From Micrococcaceae bacterium Sec5.7 (GTDB taxonomy: Bacteria; Actinomycetota; Actinomycetes; Actinomycetales; Micrococcaceae), in contig CP144169.1 in the NCBI GenBank assembly GCA_039636785.1, positions 2,108,001 through 2,172,000 on the forward strand: DNA of 64,000 nucleotides. Reading direction: 5' to 3'. The notes beneath the pieces are model-generated. The model did not search any database and was not told the DNA's origin. It saw only the letters and a list, made by a program, of their open reading frames with translations. Made by a program: the position numbers and the translations under genes. Positions 43,608 to 52,665 of this stretch are shown here, in pieces; position 1 is the stretch's first letter, and each line of letters begins with the position of its first letter.

Positions 43608-44528
43608 TCAGAGCGCCGGCAGCTCTGCTGCGAGCCAGGACAATGATTCGCTGACCCCGGCGGCAAGTTTGATGGTGGCGAGGTCGTCTCCGCGGGTTTC
43701 ACCGCGGTTGATAATAGCAACGGGCTTGCCTGCTTTTGCCGCGTGCCGGACAAACCTGAGTCCGCTCATTACCGTCAGTGAAGACCCGGCCACCAGCAAC
43801 GCTCCGGCGTCGTCCACCATGGCGTATGACCTCTCCACGCGCTCTTTGGGGACGTTTTCACCGAAGTAGACGAAGTCCGGTTTCAGCACGCCTCCGCAGG
43901 CCGGACACTTCGCCACGACGAAGCTCTCAATCAGCGCCGGGTCCTCAACCGTGGCATCGGCGTCGGGCGCCATTTCAACAACTCCCGAGTCCAAGGCCTT
44001 CTGCAGGAAGCCGGGGTTCAGTTCCTCCAGTACACCCGCGAGTAGTTGCCTGGTGAACGTCCGGCGGCAACTGAGGCACACCACTTGGTCGTAACGACCG
44101 TGCAGATCAACCACATTGATGCTGCCGGCATCCTCGTGCAAACGGTCCACGTTCTGGGTTATCAGCCCTGCCAGGAGTCCGCGGCGCTCCATCAGCACCG
44201 CCGCAGCGTGACCCCCGTTGGGATCCGCACGCCGCAGGTGCGACCAGCCAATGTGGTTGCGGGCCCAGTACCGCCGGCGGTTTGATTCGTCGAGGACGAA
44301 CTCCTGGTACGTCATTGGCGAACGCGGTGCGGCGTCCGGCCCGCGGTAGTCCGGGATCCCCGAATCCGTGCTCAGCCCGGCCCCGGTCAGGAGTGCAATG
44401 CGCTTACCGGAAAGGACATCCCGGATTTCCTGCAGCACCGCGAGCTCCTGAGCCGACGGTTCCGCGCGGGGAACAACGGGCAAGCTGGCAAAGCCGGTAA
44501 GGCCAGTGCCGTCCCGCCGCTGATCCAT
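43608..44528 (-). CDS. Sirtuin, NAD-dependent protein deacylase
   Basis: The 306-residue SIR2-family enzyme removes acyl groups from lysines with consumption of NAD. Motifs are GAGLSTDSGIPDYRG (NAD binding), TQNVDRLHE, the catalytic histidine in VDLHGRYDQVVCLSC, and two cysteine pairs (CLSC and CPAC) for structural zinc. GSSLTVMSGLRFV is the second NAD motif. The start ATG 44528 lies four bases after the peroxiredoxin stop, so the two are co-transcribed. The open frame further upstream overlaps the peroxiredoxin and is not coding. Confidence 0.93.
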   Translation of the reverse strand: MDQRRDGTGLTGFASLPVVPRAEPSAQELAVLQEIRDVLSGKRIALLTGAGLSTDSGIPDYRGPDAAPRSPMTYQEFVLDESNRRRYWARNHIGWSHLRRADPNGGHAAAVLMERRGLLAGLITQNVDRLHEDAGSINVVDLHGRYDQVVCLSCRRTFTRQLLAGVLEELNPGFLQKALDSGVVEMAPDADATVEDPALIESFVVAKCPACGGVLKPDFVYFGENVPKERVERSYAMVDDAGALLVAGSSLTVMSGLRFVRHAAKAGKPVAIINRGETRGDDLATIKLAAGVSESLSWLAAELPAL

Positions 44529-44532
44529 TGGT

Positions 44533-45036
44533 TCAGGCCCGACCCAAGTCCGCCAGAACACTGCGGTATTCAGCCAGATCCCGTGCCTGCCCGCGCGGAT
44601 TAACCACAACGTGGCGGATGATGCCGGCACCATCGATAATAAAAGTGCCTCGCCGGGCCATGCCGCTCTCATCATCAAAGACGCCATATAGCGCAGCCAC
44701 GGCACCATGCGGCCAAAAGTCGGCCAGGAGGTCGAACCCGTAACCTTCCTTCTCCGCATAAGCGCGCAGCGTGAACTTGCTGTCTGCGGATACGGCCAGA
44801 ACAGTCGCGTTGGAGTCCTCGAACAGCGCAAGGTTGTCCCGGATCTCGCACAGCTCTCCCGTGCAGATGCCGGAGAAGGCGAACGGGTAGAACACCACAA
44901 CCACGTTCCGGCCCCGAAAGGAAGACAGCCTGACCGGCTCACCGAACTGGTTGACCAGCTCGAAGTCCGGAGCTGTCTGCCCAACCGCAGGTAGGTGGAC
45001 GCTGTCAGCCAAGGCCAAGGAGCCCGGCCCCGTCAT
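44533..45036 (-). CDS. Peroxiredoxin, AhpE-like
   Basis: The 167-residue thioredoxin-fold protein reduces hydroperoxides. The peroxidatic cysteine lies in PFAFSGICTGELCEIRD (FxGIC-x-GE as in actinobacterial AhpE), with Arg in a later MARRGTFIID-type strand. A second Cys four residues on is unusual for one-Cys AhpE and may resolve it. The ATG overlaps the DUF3052 stop (ATGA), and the sirtuin follows, giving a three-gene operon. Confidence 0.9.
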   Translation of the reverse strand: MTGPGSLALADSVHLPAVGQTAPDFELVNQFGEPVRLSSFRGRNVVVVFYPFAFSGICTGELCEIRDNLALFEDSNATVLAVSADSKFTLRAYAEKEGYGFDLLADFWPHGAVAALYGVFDDESGMARRGTFIIDGAGIIRHVVVNPRGQARDLAEYRSVLADLGRA

Positions 45037-45452
45037 TTGTTCTTCCTGGTCACCAGCCGGGTAGCGCTCCAGTCCTTGGAGACACCTACTGAAGTGGTGC
45101 AGTGCAGCCCTGCGGTAGGGGCGGCGTCCTGAATGTCGGATGGAGAAACATAGCCGTCCCTCCCCGACTTAGGCGTCAGAACCCACACCACGCCGCCTTC
45201 GGCCAGCGTGGTGAGCGAATCGACAAGAGTGTCAACGAGGTCCCCGTCGCCCTCCCGCCACCAGAATATGACGGCGTCAGCAACGTCGTGATCGTCTTCA
45301 TCGAGGAGTTCAGAACCCGTGAGTTCTTCAATATCATCACGTAAGTCGAAATCGACGTCGTCGTCGTAGCCGAACTCCTGAATCAGATCCCCGTTTTTGA
45401 AACCCAATTTTTCCGCCACATTTACCGAAGTGGCGGCGTCGGCCTCGCTCAC
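45033..45452 (-). CDS. DUF3052-family protein
   Basis: The 139-residue acidic protein starts MSEADAATSVNVAEKLGFKN and contains GDLIQEFGYDDDVDFDLRDD and VVWVLTPKSGRDGYVSPSDI, the DUF3052 pattern common in actinobacteria. The function is unknown. It is regularly found divergent from aceE, as here, with a 408-base gap between them. First gene of the operon with the peroxiredoxin and sirtuin. Confidence 0.88.
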   Translation of the reverse strand: MSEADAATSVNVAEKLGFKNGDLIQEFGYDDDVDFDLRDDIEELTGSELLDEDDHDVADAVIFWWREGDGDLVDTLVDSLTTLAEGGVVWVLTPKSGRDGYVSPSDIQDAAPTAGLHCTTSVGVSKDWSATRLVTRKNK

Positions 45453-45860
45453 GTGTTCCTCCTATGCATAGTGATTTCCATTACTAAAGCCAACACCCTT
45501 TGGGCCTGCGCTTCAAGCTGCTGGCACCGCGATCCGCCATATTCTGCGTCACATCCGGGCACCGGCGACTTTCCGCACAGCGGCTTCTTGTCACACAACC
45601 AGTATGACTGCGAAATACAACCGGGGCACCAAGGGGGCGGCTACGCATCGGGTAGCCGTCACAGCTAGAGTGGCTGGTGACAACTATGCCTGCGGGGCGA
45701 CCGCCCTGGCTCTACATGCAGACATAGGCGTGATAGGACCCTGCCCGGCGCACATGACCGGGCTGTTGTAACCGATATGTCGCACACGTCGTGTTCATGC
45801 CAGGCAGTCACCCTGCCCGACCTGAGGGCGCCGATGCATGCGCGCAAAGAGAGGTTGGAC
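45453..45860. promoter_or_regulatory. Divergent promoter region, DUF3052 / aceE
   Basis: About 400 bases with no believable gene. It must hold the promoters of both flanking genes. No strong dyad, riboswitch or terminator could be recognised by eye. Confidence 0.5.
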
Positions 45861-48602
45861 GTGGCTGCAGGAGAAGATACCTCCCATATCCTCAGCGGGT
45901 TGACTAACCAGCTGCCTGATCGTGATCCGGAAGAGACCGCCGAGTGGGTTGAGTCCCTGGACACGCTGATCAAGGAACAGGGCACCGAGCGTGCCCAATA
46001 CATCATGCGCAGTCTCCTGCAGCGTGCCGGCGCCCAGAGCGTCGGAGTCCCGATGGTCACCACCACGGACTATGTGAACACCATCCCGGCGGACCAGGAA
46101 GCCGAATTCCCCGGCAACGAGGAGTTCGAGCGCCGTTACCGGGCGTATATGCGCTGGAACGCGGCCGTGATGGTGCACCGTTCCCAGCGCCCGAACATCG
46201 GGGTGGGCGGGCATATTTCCACGTATGCCGGTGCCGCGACCCTGTATGAGGTCGGTTTCAACCACTTCTTCCGCGGCAAGGACCATGCCGGCGGCGGGGA
46301 CCAGGTCTTCTTCCAGGGCCACGCTTCCCCCGGCATGTACGCCCGCGCGTTCATGGAAGGGCGCCTCAGCGAGGAGGACCTGGACGGGTTCCGGCAGGAG
46401 AAATCCCGTGAGGGCCATGCGCTGTCCTCGTACCCGCACCCGCGGCTGATGCCGGAGTTCTGGGAGTTCCCCACCGTCTCCATGGGCATCGGCCCGATGA
46501 ACGCGATCTACCAGGCGCAGTCCAACCGCTACCTGCACAACCGCGGCCTCAAGGACACCGCGGACCAGCAGGTCTGGGCGTTCCTGGGCGACGGCGAAAT
46601 GGACGAGCCCGAGTCCCGCGGCCTGCTCCAGCTCGCCGCGAACGAGAACCTGGACAACCTGAATTTCGTCATCAACTGCAACCTCCAGCGCCTGGACGGA
46701 CCCGTCCGCGGCAACGGCAAGATCATGCAGGAACTCGAGGCGTTCTTCCGCGGTGCGGGCTGGAACGTCATCAAGGTCGTCTGGGGCCGGGAATGGGATG
46801 AGCTCCTCGCCAAAGACCCCGACGGGTCCCTGGTGCAGATCATGAACGAAACCCTCGACGGCGACTACCAGACGTACAAGGCCGAATCCGGCGGGTTCGT
46901 CCGCGAACACTTCTTCGGCAAGACCCCGCAGACCAAAGAGATGGTCGCGGACCTCTCCGATGACGAGATCTGGCAGCTCAAACGCGGCGGCCACGACTAC
47001 CGCAAGGTCTACGCCGCGTACAAGGCCGCCACCGAATTCACCGGCAAACCCACCGTCATTCTCACCAAAACCGTCAAGGGCTACGGACTCGGACCCCACT
47101 TCGAAGGCCGCAACGCCACCCACCAGATGAAAAAACTCACCCTGGAGGACCTCAAGGACTTCAGGGACCACCTGCGCATCCCTGTCACGGATGAACAGCT
47201 CGAGGCAGATCCGTACCAGCCGCCGTACTTCCACCCGGGCACGGATGCTCCGGAAATCCAGTACATGATGGAACGCCGCGCCGCACTGGGCGGGGCTGTG
47301 CCGGAACGCCGCTCCAACCACGCCCCCATCACCTTGCCCGAGGCCAAAACCTACGACGTCGCCAAACGCGGGACCGGCAAGCAGCAGGCAGCCACCACCA
47401 TGGCGTTCGTCCGGCTCCTCAAGGACCTGATGCGGGACAAGGAGTTCGGCCACCGGATCGTGCCGATCATCCCGGATGAGGCCCGCACCTTCGGGATGGA
47501 CGCGTTCTTCCCCACGGCGAAGATCTACAACCCCAAGGGCCAGAACTACCTCTCCGTGGACCGGGACCTGGTCCTGGCCTACAAGGAATCCGCGCAGGGC
47601 CAGCTCATCCACCCGGGCATCAACGAAGCCGGCGCCGTGGCAGCCTTCACGGCCGCCGGCACCGCCTACGCCACCCACGGCGTACCGCTCATCCCGGTCT
47701 ACGTGTTCTACTCCATGTTCGGCTTCCAGCGCACCGGCGACGCCTTCTGGGCCGCCGGGGACCAGATGACGCGCGGCTTCATCATCGGCGCCACCGCAGG
47801 ACGGACCACCCTCACCGGCGAAGGACTCCAGCACGCCGACGGCCACTCCCCCCTGCTCGCCTCCACGAACCCGGCAGTGGTCACCTACGACCCCGCCTAC
47901 GGGTACGAAATGGGCCACATCATGCGCGACGGCATCGAACGCATGTACGGCCCGGACTCCGCGGACCGGAACCTGATGTACTACATCACCGTGTACAACG
48001 AGCCCATCAGCCAGCCCGCCGAACCTGAGGAGCTCGACGTCGAGGGCGTCCTCAAGGGCATCTATCTTCTGGCACCAGCGAAGATCGACGGCCCCCGCAC
48101 GCAGATCCTGGCGTCCGGTGTCTCGGTGCCCTGGGCCCTGGAAGCCCAGCGGATCCTGGCCGAGGACTGGGGTGTCTCCGGCGATGTCTGGTCCGTCACG
48201 TCCTGGAACGAACTCCGCCGGGACGGCATGGCCGCGGAAGAGGAAGCATTCCTGAACCCCGGGCAGCCCGCCAGGGTCCCGTTTGTGGCCCGGCAGCTCG
48301 CCGGCGCCACCGGGCCGATCGTTGCCGTCTCGGACTACATGAAGGCCGTCCCGGACCAGATCCGCCAGTTCCTGCCGAACGAGTTCGCGTCGCTCGGTGC
48401 GGACGGCTTTGGCTTCTCCGACACCCGCGCCGCGGCCCGCCGCTTCTTCAAGAACGACATCCACTCGATCGTGGTGCGTTCCCTTGAGATGCTGGCACGC
48501 CGCGGCGAGGTGGATGCCCAGGCTCCGGCCCAGGCCATCGAGAAGTACCGGCTGCACAATGTGAACGCAGGCTCCACCGGCAACGCGGGCGGCGACTCCT
48601 AG
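45861..48602 (+). CDS. aceE: Pyruvate dehydrogenase E1 component, homodimeric type
   Basis: The 913-residue ThDP enzyme decarboxylates pyruvate and acetylates the E2 lipoyl group to feed acetyl-CoA synthesis. The ThDP motif is [20 protein letters not shown] with the downstream Asn in [27 protein letters not shown] and [14 protein letters not shown] are also diagnostic. E2/E3 are not adjacent, as usual in this group. The start GTG 45861 was chosen for GAGAGG at six bases; ATG 45837 upstream is an alternative. Adjacent to the fatty-acid genes that use acetyl-CoA. Confidence 0.96.
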   Translation: MAAGEDTSHILSGLTNQLPDRDPEETAEWVESLDTLIKEQGTERAQYIMRSLLQRAGAQSVGVPMVTTTDYVNTIPADQEAEFPGNEEFERRYRAYMRWNAAVMVHRSQRPNIGVGGHISTYAGAATLYEVGFNHFFRGKDHAGGGDQVFFQGHASPGMYARAFMEGRLSEEDLDGFRQEKSREGHALSSYPHPRLMPEFWEFPTVSMGIGPMNAIYQAQSNRYLHNRGLKDTADQQVWAFLGDGEMDEPESRGLLQLAANENLDNLNFVINCNLQRLDGPVRGNGKIMQELEAFFRGAGWNVIKVVWGREWDELLAKDPDGSLVQIMNETLDGDYQTYKAESGGFVREHFFGKTPQTKEMVADLSDDEIWQLKRGGHDYRKVYAAYKAATEFTGKPTVILTKTVKGYGLGPHFEGRNATHQMKKLTLEDLKDFRDHLRIPVTDEQLEADPYQPPYFHPGTDAPEIQYMMERRAALGGAVPERRSNHAPITLPEAKTYDVAKRGTGKQQAATTMAFVRLLKDLMRDKEFGHRIVPIIPDEARTFGMDAFFPTAKIYNPKGQNYLSVDRDLVLAYKESAQGQLIHPGINEAGAVAAFTAAGTAYATHGVPLIPVYVFYSMFGFQRTGDAFWAAGDQMTRGFIIGATAGRTTLTGEGLQHADGHSPLLASTNPAVVTYDPAYGYEMGHIMRDGIERMYGPDSADRNLMYYITVYNEPISQPAEPEELDVEGVLKGIYLLAPAKIDGPRTQILASGVSVPWALEAQRILAEDWGVSGDVWSVTSWNELRRDGMAAEEEAFLNPGQPARVPFVARQLAGATGPIVAVSDYMKAVPDQIRQFLPNEFASLGADGFGFSDTRAAARRFFKNDIHSIVVRSLEMLARRGEVDAQAPAQAIEKYRLHNVNAGSTGNAGGDS

Positions 48603-48645
48603 CCCGTATCGGCCAAGAGGCGGCTTCCGCACAAAATCAACAACG

Positions 48646-48690
48646 AACGACGGCGGCTCTCACCGAAAAGGTGGGGCCGCCGTCGTCGTT
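48646..48690 (+). terminator. Terminator of aceE
   Basis: AACGACGGCGGC pairs with GCCGCCGTCGTCGTT around an inner CTCACC/GGTGGG stem with GAAAA loop. It ends in a short T pair and lies 44 bases after the stop. Confidence 0.8.
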
Positions 48691-48708
48691 CCATCCCCTG
48701 TGCATCTG

Positions 48709-48747
48709 TTGTGATCCGGCACAAAGCCAGTTGTAGCCTTTGCACAA
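48709..48747. promoter_or_regulatory. Two dyads upstream of fasR
   Basis: TTGTGATCCGGCACAA (48709-48724) and TTGTAGCCTTTGCACAA (48731-48747) are inverted repeats with TTGTx / xACAA arms. They lie 37-75 bases upstream of the regulator start and resemble the perfect dyad in the fabD promoter, suggesting autoregulation. Confidence 0.5.
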
Positions 48748-48783
48748 ATGGAGCTTGCCCTGCGGGCACCGTATGCTCAAAGG

Positions 48784-50028
48784 ATGGCAGAGCCAACCAC
48801 CACCCCCGCAAAGCGCAAACCGTCGACGCGCAGCGTAACGCCGGAAAAGTCAGAAACCCTGAAGAAGCTCCGGGCGAGCGTGGGCCAGCTGTCCACCACC
48901 ACCATGCGGCAGCTCGAAAAATCACTGCCCTGGTACAGCCGGCTCAGTTCCGATGAACGATCCGCGCTGGGTCTCGTGGCACAGAACGGCATCGCCGCCT
49001 TTGTGTCCTGGTATGAGCGTCCCAGTTCGCCGTCATGGATTCTCTCCGACGTCTTCGGCACCGCGCCCACCGAACTGACACGGTCCATCAGCCTGCAGAA
49101 GGCGCTCCAGCTCATCCGGATCGTGGTTGAGGTGGTGGAGGACCAGGTGCCCGTGATTGCCCCGGAGGCCGACCAGCCGTCACTTCGTGAAGCCGTCCTT
49201 CGGTATTCGCGTGAGGTGGCATTCGCTGCCGCGGACGTCTACGCACGTGCGGCCGAATCGCGCGGCTCCTGGGACACTCGGCTCGAGGCACTCATCGTCG
49301 ATGCCATTCTCCGCGGCGAGAACACCGACGCCCTGCGGTCCAGAATCGCCGCTCTCGGCTGGAAAGCGCAGGAACGGTTCACCGTCATGGTTGGCAATTC
49401 GCCCTCCGAACCCAGTGCCAGCTATGTCAGCGAGCTGCGCCGGATGGCCGGCCGTTACGCGGAGGACGCTCTGGTCGGAATCCAGGGCGACCGGCTGATC
49501 CTGATTCTGGGCGGAGTCCAGGACCGCGAAACCGCCTATCAGAAACTCGCCGAAATGTTCGCCCCCGGGCCGGTTGTCTATGGTGCTGAAGCCAGCTCGC
49601 TGCTTGAGGCCAGCAGCTCGGCCCAGTCTGCCTTTGCCGGGCTCACGGCAGCCCGCGCATGGCCTTCTGCCCCGCGTCCTGTGGCAGCTGACGATCTGCT
49701 CCCCGAACGCGTCATTTCCGGCGACGACGCAGCCCGGCGCTCACTCATCAAGAACATCTACCGCCCCCTGCTGGCGGCGTCGAACGGCCTGGTGGAGACC
49801 CTCGGAACGTACCTGGAGCTGGGTCATTCGCTCGAAGCGACGGCCCGCGAACTGTTTGTCCATGCCAACACCGTCCGCTACCGGCTCAAGCGCGTCTGCG
49901 ACGTCACGGGCTGGGATCCGCTGCTCCCCCGCGAGGCGTTTGTGCTGCAGGCTGCGCTGGTTGTGGGCCGGCTTTCAACCCCGCCAAAGGCCGCTGCGGA
50001 GCGTCATCCGTCGCGGAACCAGATCTGA
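48784..50028 (+). CDS. fasR: PucR-type regulator of fatty-acid synthesis (FasR-like)
   Basis: The 414-residue protein starts MAEPTTTPAKRKP. Its N-terminal and middle parts are helical/GGDEF-like sensing regions of the CdaR/PucR class. The C-terminal helix-turn-helix (about 345-400) reads VETLGTYLELGHSLEATARE then LFVHANTVRYRLKRVCDVTG. In Streptomyces a homologue in the same position activates fabD-fabH-acpP-fabF. Position and domain type support the same role here. The ATG 48784 was preferred over upstream in-frame codons, which overlap the dyads. Confidence 0.85.
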   Translation: MAEPTTTPAKRKPSTRSVTPEKSETLKKLRASVGQLSTTTMRQLEKSLPWYSRLSSDERSALGLVAQNGIAAFVSWYERPSSPSWILSDVFGTAPTELTRSISLQKALQLIRIVVEVVEDQVPVIAPEADQPSLREAVLRYSREVAFAAADVYARAAESRGSWDTRLEALIVDAILRGENTDALRSRIAALGWKAQERFTVMVGNSPSEPSASYVSELRRMAGRYAEDALVGIQGDRLILILGGVQDRETAYQKLAEMFAPGPVVYGAEASSLLEASSSAQSAFAGLTAARAWPSAPRPVAADDLLPERVISGDDAARRSLIKNIYRPLLAASNGLVETLGTYLELGHSLEATARELFVHANTVRYRLKRVCDVTGWDPLLPREAFVLQAALVVGRLSTPPKAAAERHPSRNQI

Positions 50029-50032
50029 ACCG

Positions 50033-50049
50033 TTGTAGACTTCCTACAA
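50033..50049. promoter_or_regulatory. Perfect dyad in the fabD promoter (candidate FasR operator)
   Basis: TTGTAGACTTCCTACAA has perfect 6-bp arms around five bases. It starts five bases after the fasR stop and lies 68 bases before the fabD start. Two related dyads precede fasR. Confidence 0.6.
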
Positions 50050-50116
50050 ACTGACCCAGTGAGCTTGGTGTATGAATACACCGTCAATTCACGCGGTACT
50101 TTGGAAAGCTGGATAC

Positions 50117-51046
50117 GTGCTTGCAATCGTCTGCCCTGGACAGGGCTCACAGACCCCCGGTTTTCTGGCCCCTTGGCTGGAACTGCCTTCCGTAGCAGGC
50201 CATTTGGCCTCCCTCAGTGAGATTGCAGGCATTGACCTCACTGCCCACGGCACCACCTCCGATGAGGACACCATCAAGGACACGGCCATTGCGCAGCCAC
50301 TGATCGTGGCCGCCGGCCTGGTTGCCGCAAAGTCGCTCTTCGACGTCGAACTCAACGCGCTGCCGGTGATACTGGCAGGTCACTCGGTCGGCGAGATCAC
50401 GGCGTCGGCGCTGGCAGCTGTGCTCACCGAGGACGAGGCGATGACCTTTGTCCGGGAGCGCGCCAACAGCATGGCCGCCGCCGCCGCAGTCACCCCCACC
50501 GGCATGAGCGCTGTGGTGGGTGGTGATCCGGCCGAGGTGCTGGCCGCCATCGAGGCCTCCGGTGCCACCCCGGCAAACGTCAACGGCGCCGGCCAGACCG
50601 TAGCTGCAGGCACTTTCGAACAGCTCAAGTCTCTCGCCGAGAACCCGCCGGCAAAGGCCCGCGTCATCCCGCTCAAGGTGGCCGGCGCTTTTCACACCTC
50701 GCATATGTCCCCCGCGGTCAGCGCCCTGAAGTCGCTGCGTCCGACGCTCCGTCCGAAGAACCCGCAGGTGCCGTTGCTCTCCAACTTCGACGGCGCGGAA
50801 GTCACCGATGGATCCGTGGCCGTCGAAAGCCTCATTGCCCAGGTCTCCCGGCCCGTCCGCTGGGACCTGTGCATGGCGACGCTCGTCCAGCGCGGGGTCA
50901 CCGGCGTGATTGAACTCGCCCCGGCCGGTACCCTGGCCGGGCTAGCCAAGCGTGGCATGCCCGGCGTAAAGACCGTCGCTGTGAAGACCCCCGATGATCT
51001 GACCGCAGCGCTTGCCCTATTTGCAGAAATGGAGGGACAGGCATGA
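50117..51046 (+). CDS. fabD: Malonyl-CoA:ACP transacylase
   Basis: The enzyme moves malonyl from CoA to ACP for chain extension. The 309-residue protein begins VLAIVCPGQGSQTPGFLAP and holds the nucleophile Ser in GHSVGE, the Arg in FVRERANSMAAA, catalytic His in AGAFHTSHM and the C-terminal Gln/Asn region VIELAPAGTLAGLAK. GTG 50117 has GGAAAG upstream; in-frame codons from 50072 do not look coding. Its stop overlaps the fabH start (ATGA). Confidence 0.95.
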   Translation: MLAIVCPGQGSQTPGFLAPWLELPSVAGHLASLSEIAGIDLTAHGTTSDEDTIKDTAIAQPLIVAAGLVAAKSLFDVELNALPVILAGHSVGEITASALAAVLTEDEAMTFVRERANSMAAAAAVTPTGMSAVVGGDPAEVLAAIEASGATPANVNGAGQTVAAGTFEQLKSLAENPPAKARVIPLKVAGAFHTSHMSPAVSALKSLRPTLRPKNPQVPLLSNFDGAEVTDGSVAVESLIAQVSRPVRWDLCMATLVQRGVTGVIELAPAGTLAGLAKRGMPGVKTVAVKTPDDLTAALALFAEMEGQA

Positions 51047-52104
51047 GCGTCCCCACACTTAAGCAGTCACCCGTAAACGAATTCACCCGGATCCTGGGCC
51101 TTGGTGCATACCGCCCGGATGTGATCGTCACCAACGATGACGTCTGCCAGTGGATCGATTCCTCTGACGAATGGATCCGACAGCGCACCGGTATTGTGAC
51201 CCGGCACCGGGCAGCGGCGGACGTCAGCGTGATCGATATGGCTGAAGGCGCAGCACGGGAGGCCATCGCCAAGGCCGGCATCGAGGCTTCTGAGCTTGGA
51301 GCGGTGATCATCTCCACTGTCACGCACCCATATGCAACGCCCTCCGCCGCGGCCAGCCTGGCCCACCGCCTAGGGGCGACGCCGGCTCCCGCCTTTGATA
51401 TTTCGGCCGCCTGTGCCGGGTACTGCTACGGCATAGCTCAGGCGGACGCCCTGGTCCGCTCCGGCGCAGCAAAGTACGTGCTCGTGGTCGGGGCCGAGAA
51501 ACTCTCGGATGTGATCGACAACCATGAACGGACCATCTCGTTCCTGCTCGGCGATGGCGCCGGCGCCGTGGTGATCGGCCCCTCGGAAACACCGGGTATC
51601 GGTCCGTCGGTCTGGGGCTCCGATGGCAGCAAGTGGGATGCGATCGGAATGACCCGTTCGCTCGAGGACGTGCGCAAGCTCAGCGAATCCGCGCGCAGTG
51701 CCGACGCATCGGACGACCAGGCGATCCTTGAGGCTGCCCAGAGTCTCTGGCCCACACTCCGGCAGGACGGCCAGACGGTCTTCCGCTGGGCTGTCTGGGA
51801 GATGGCGAAGATGGCCCAGCAGGCCATGGACGCTGCAGGTGTCCAGGCAGAAGACCTGGTGGCGTTCGTTCCCCACCAGGCCAACATGCGGATCATCGAT
51901 GAAATGGTCAAGAAGCTTAAACTCCCCGAAACGGTCGTTGTGGCCAGGGACATCGCCGACGCCGGAAACACTTCGGCGGCCTCGATCCCGTTGGCCACGC
52001 ACCGCCTGCTCCAGGAGAACCCTGAACTCAGCGGAGGTCTCTCGCTCCAGATAGGCTTCGGAGCCGGGCTCGTTTTCGGCGCTCAGGTGATCGTCCTCCC
52101 ATAG
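51043..52104 (+). CDS. fabH: 3-oxoacyl-ACP synthase III
   Basis: KAS III starts fatty-acid synthesis by condensing an acyl-CoA primer with malonyl-ACP; in this group it prefers branched primers for anteiso acids. The 353-residue protein has the catalytic triad: Cys in DISAACAGYCYG, His in VPHQANMRIID and Asn in DAGNTSAASIP. The N-terminal extension before ILGLGAYRPD is about 15 residues. Translationally coupled to fabD by a four-base overlap. Confidence 0.96.
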   Translation: MSVPTLKQSPVNEFTRILGLGAYRPDVIVTNDDVCQWIDSSDEWIRQRTGIVTRHRAAADVSVIDMAEGAAREAIAKAGIEASELGAVIISTVTHPYATPSAAASLAHRLGATPAPAFDISAACAGYCYGIAQADALVRSGAAKYVLVVGAEKLSDVIDNHERTISFLLGDGAGAVVIGPSETPGIGPSVWGSDGSKWDAIGMTRSLEDVRKLSESARSADASDDQAILEAAQSLWPTLRQDGQTVFRWAVWEMAKMAQQAMDAAGVQAEDLVAFVPHQANMRIIDEMVKKLKLPETVVVARDIADAGNTSAASIPLATHRLLQENPELSGGLSLQIGFGAGLVFGAQVIVLP

Positions 52105-52242
52105 GCAATACAGACGCAGGCAGCCGCTCGCCTATCCAAAACTGAATCGTTCTGAACAGTACGGATTCCCAAACCAAGCCGTATCCACGGTTTGCATCAT
52201 TTCCGGCAGCCCTGCCGGCACTAACAAGAAAAGGAGCCATCA

Positions 52243-52488
52243 ATGGCTAGCAACGAAGAGATCCTGGCCGGCCTGGCTGAAATCGTCAACGAAGAAACCG
52301 GCCTGGCCACGGAAGCAGTCGAGCCGGACAAGTCCTTCACCGAGGACCTGGACATCGACTCCATCTCAATGATGACCATCGTGGTCAACGCCGAAGAGAA
52401 GTTCGGTGTACGTATTCCGGACGAAGAGGTCAAGAACCTCAAGACCGTGGGCGACGCCGTCAGCTTCATCGCCAACGCACAGGCCTGA
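52243..52488 (+). CDS. acpP: Acyl carrier protein
   Basis: The 81-residue acidic four-helix protein carries the growing acyl chain on a 4'-phosphopantetheine attached to S40 in DLDIDSISMMTIV. Helices II and III (SMMTIVVNAEEKFG, DEEVKNLKTVGD) are normal. The ATG follows AAGGAGCCATCA. There are 138 bases after fabH, enough for an internal promoter to raise ACP levels. Same direction as the rest of the FAS II set. Confidence 0.96.
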   Translation: MASNEEILAGLAEIVNEETGLATEAVEPDKSFTEDLDIDSISMMTIVVNAEEKFGVRIPDEEVKNLKTVGDAVSFIANAQA

Positions 52489-52665
52489 GTACGGCACCAG
52501 CCGCACCTGGCTTCACACGGACGGCCGGCCCGGAGTTCCATACTCCACCGGGCCGGCCGTCCGGTTCTACACGTTTCCCCCTGCTGACATTTCACGCATT
52601 TACCCCACGCGGATCCTGGGCATTCATCACCGGACCGGGCGCGCGCACCGACAGAGAGTGATCCC

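Noticed and set aside
45795..48632. 945-codon minus-strand frame opposite aceE
   Set aside because: Typical antisense open frame in high-GC DNA; the plus strand carries every pyruvate dehydrogenase E1 motif.
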